A DNA stretch of 6,099 nt from SCUN01 sp964355365. GTDB lineage: Bacteria; Acidobacteriota; Vicinamibacteria; Vicinamibacterales; SCN-69-37. The translations under genes and the position numbers were made by a program. Position 1 is the first letter of the stretch. Every line of letters starts with the position of its first letter. The stretch spans positions 1 through 6,099 of the forward strand of contig CAYHEX010000266.1 of NCBI GenBank assembly GCA_964355365.1. Direction: 5' to 3'. Below the pieces are notes generated by a model. It made no database searches. It worked only from the letters and a program-made list of their open reading frames with translations, and was not told where the DNA came from. Below, piece after piece: positions 5,592 through 6,099 of the stretch.

Positions 5592-6099
5592 ATCAAGAGC
5601 GAAAGGCCTTCTCCATGGTTCCCCATGGATCCCCATGTTGAGTGTCTTTGGTACCGTCGCGGTCGCAGCGGCGACCTGGACACAGCAGACGAGCGGCGTG
5701 ACATCGACACTGCGCGGCAGCACGGCGGCCAGCGAGAAGGTCGCCTGGGTCAGTGGCTCTGGCGCGACGGTGCTGCGCACAGAGGACGGCGGTGCGACCT
5801 GGATCAAGCAGACGGTCGCAGAGGATGCCGTGACCGCGCGCCTCGACTTCCGTGACGTCGACGCGATCGACACGAAGACCGTCTACGCGCTGAGCATCGG
5901 CAATGGCCCGGCGTCGCGGATCTATCGCACGAACGACGGCGGCGCCACGTGGACGCTGCAGTTCAAGAACGAGGATCCCAAGGGCTTCTTCGACGCGATG
6001 ACGTTCTGGGACGCGGACCACGGTCTCGTGATCGGCGATTCGATCGACAACAAGTTTCAGATTCTGATCACGGACAACGGCGGCAAGACGTGGGCGAAG
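5581..6099 (+). CDS. Secreted YCF48/BNR-like (Asp-box) beta-propeller protein, 5' part
   Basis: A partial protein (173 residues visible, cut by the right edge) made of beta-propeller blades with Asp-boxes: TEDGGATW (67-74), TNDGGATW (117-124) and TDNGGKTW (164-171). The pattern resembles sortilin/BNR and YCF48/HCF136 photosystem-II-stability-type propellers. In non-photosynthetic bacteria these are exported proteins of mostly unknown role, often labelled oxidoreductase without evidence. Asp-boxes are structural turns and give no catalytic clue. Start: GTG 5581 has a Shine-Dalgarno-like GAAGG and gives a signal peptide with basic residues (R4, R6, K8) and a hydrophobic stretch ending VAVAAA (26-31), and it overlaps the amidohydrolase end by 11 bases. 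ATG 5635 is the alternative but leaves an uncharged 13-residue leader that looks too short for export. Full propellers need about six or seven blades, so at least another 150 residues should lie outside. Confidence 0.82.
   Translation, partial: MFVRSRAKGLLHGSPWIPMLSVFGTVAVAAATWTQQTSGVTSTLRGSTAASEKVAWVSGSGATVLRTEDGGATWIKQTVAEDAVTARLDFRDVDAIDTKTVYALSIGNGPASRIYRTNDGGATWTLQFKNEDPKGFFDAMTFWDADHGLVIGDSIDNKFQILITDNGGKTWAK
5611..5640 (+). repeat. Three imperfect tandem 10-base repeats, each carrying an ATG
   Basis: Three consecutive decamers (5611-5620, 5621-5630, 5631-5640) share the core CYCCATGKWT, with ATG at 5615, 5625 and 5635. CCATGG occurs in the first two units and GGATCC spans the second and third. 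Because the period is not a multiple of three, each ATG is in a different frame. Only the one at 5635 (and GTG 5581, same frame) leads into the propeller. Confidence 0.6.

Noticed and set aside
5592..5634. Possible terminator after the amidohydrolase
   Set aside because: Only an 8-base palindrome (AAGGCCTT at 5603-5610) and short CCATGG/GGATCC palindromes are present. There is no stable GC stem followed by a T-run.
5625..5855. 76-residue frame starting at the middle ATG of the decamer repeat
   Set aside because: It runs out of frame through the first Asp-box blade and encodes an Arg/Asp/Gly-rich sequence without family features. The propeller frame is clearly the coding one.
3876..5873. 665-residue open frame on the minus strand opposite the amidohydrolase and the propeller start
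   Set aside because: The translation is rich in Arg, His, Ala and Gly with no recognisable domain, and it runs antisense to a gene with a full set of amidohydrolase metal motifs. Long antisense frames are expected at this GC content.
1..6099. Defence system, mobile element, CRISPR array or RNA gene
   Set aside because: No transposase, nuclease, spaced direct repeats, inverted terminal repeats, or tRNA/rRNA-like sequence was seen. The window is accounted for by metabolic and exported protein genes.

Overview
The window is GC-rich, densely coding bacterial DNA with strongly GC-ending codons, gaps of only 3 to 31 bases between genes, and several exported proteins of types common in soil Acidobacteriota. 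These include a cytochrome c fused to a copper-monooxygenase-like module and TPRs, a secreted amidohydrolase and an Asp-box beta-propeller. An acidobacterium of the Vicinamibacteria type is my best guess. This is inference from protein style and base composition; no marker gene is present.

There are five protein genes in two divergent blocks that meet at a 31-base gap near 4259-4289. The left block is read on the minus strand. First comes a lipoprotein combining cytochrome c, a PHM-like copper domain and five TPRs (about 2360-4258). It is followed 25 bases later by a xylose-isomerase-family TIM barrel (1201-2334), and 3 bases after that by an L-ribulokinase of the AraB family (1-1197), which is cut by the window edge. 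The isomerase and kinase are tightly spaced and probably act in successive steps of pentose breakdown: aldose to ketose, then ketose to ketose phosphate. The AraB-type partner points to L-arabinose/L-ribulose, or a related sugar, rather than D-xylose.

The right block is read on the plus strand. It holds a secreted metal-dependent amidohydrolase (4290-5591), then a secreted YCF48/BNR-like beta-propeller whose start probably overlaps the amidohydrolase end (from about 5581, cut by the right edge).

No tRNA, rRNA, CRISPR array, insertion sequence or convincing terminator was seen, and there is no gene-free stretch over 300 bases. The points most worth a second look are the fused redox lipoprotein with a complete set of heme and copper ligands, its co-directional link to sugar genes, the isomerase paired with AraB, the compact divergent promoter with a possibly leaderless amidohydrolase mRNA, and three tandem 10-base units that place an ATG in each reading frame at the start of the propeller gene.
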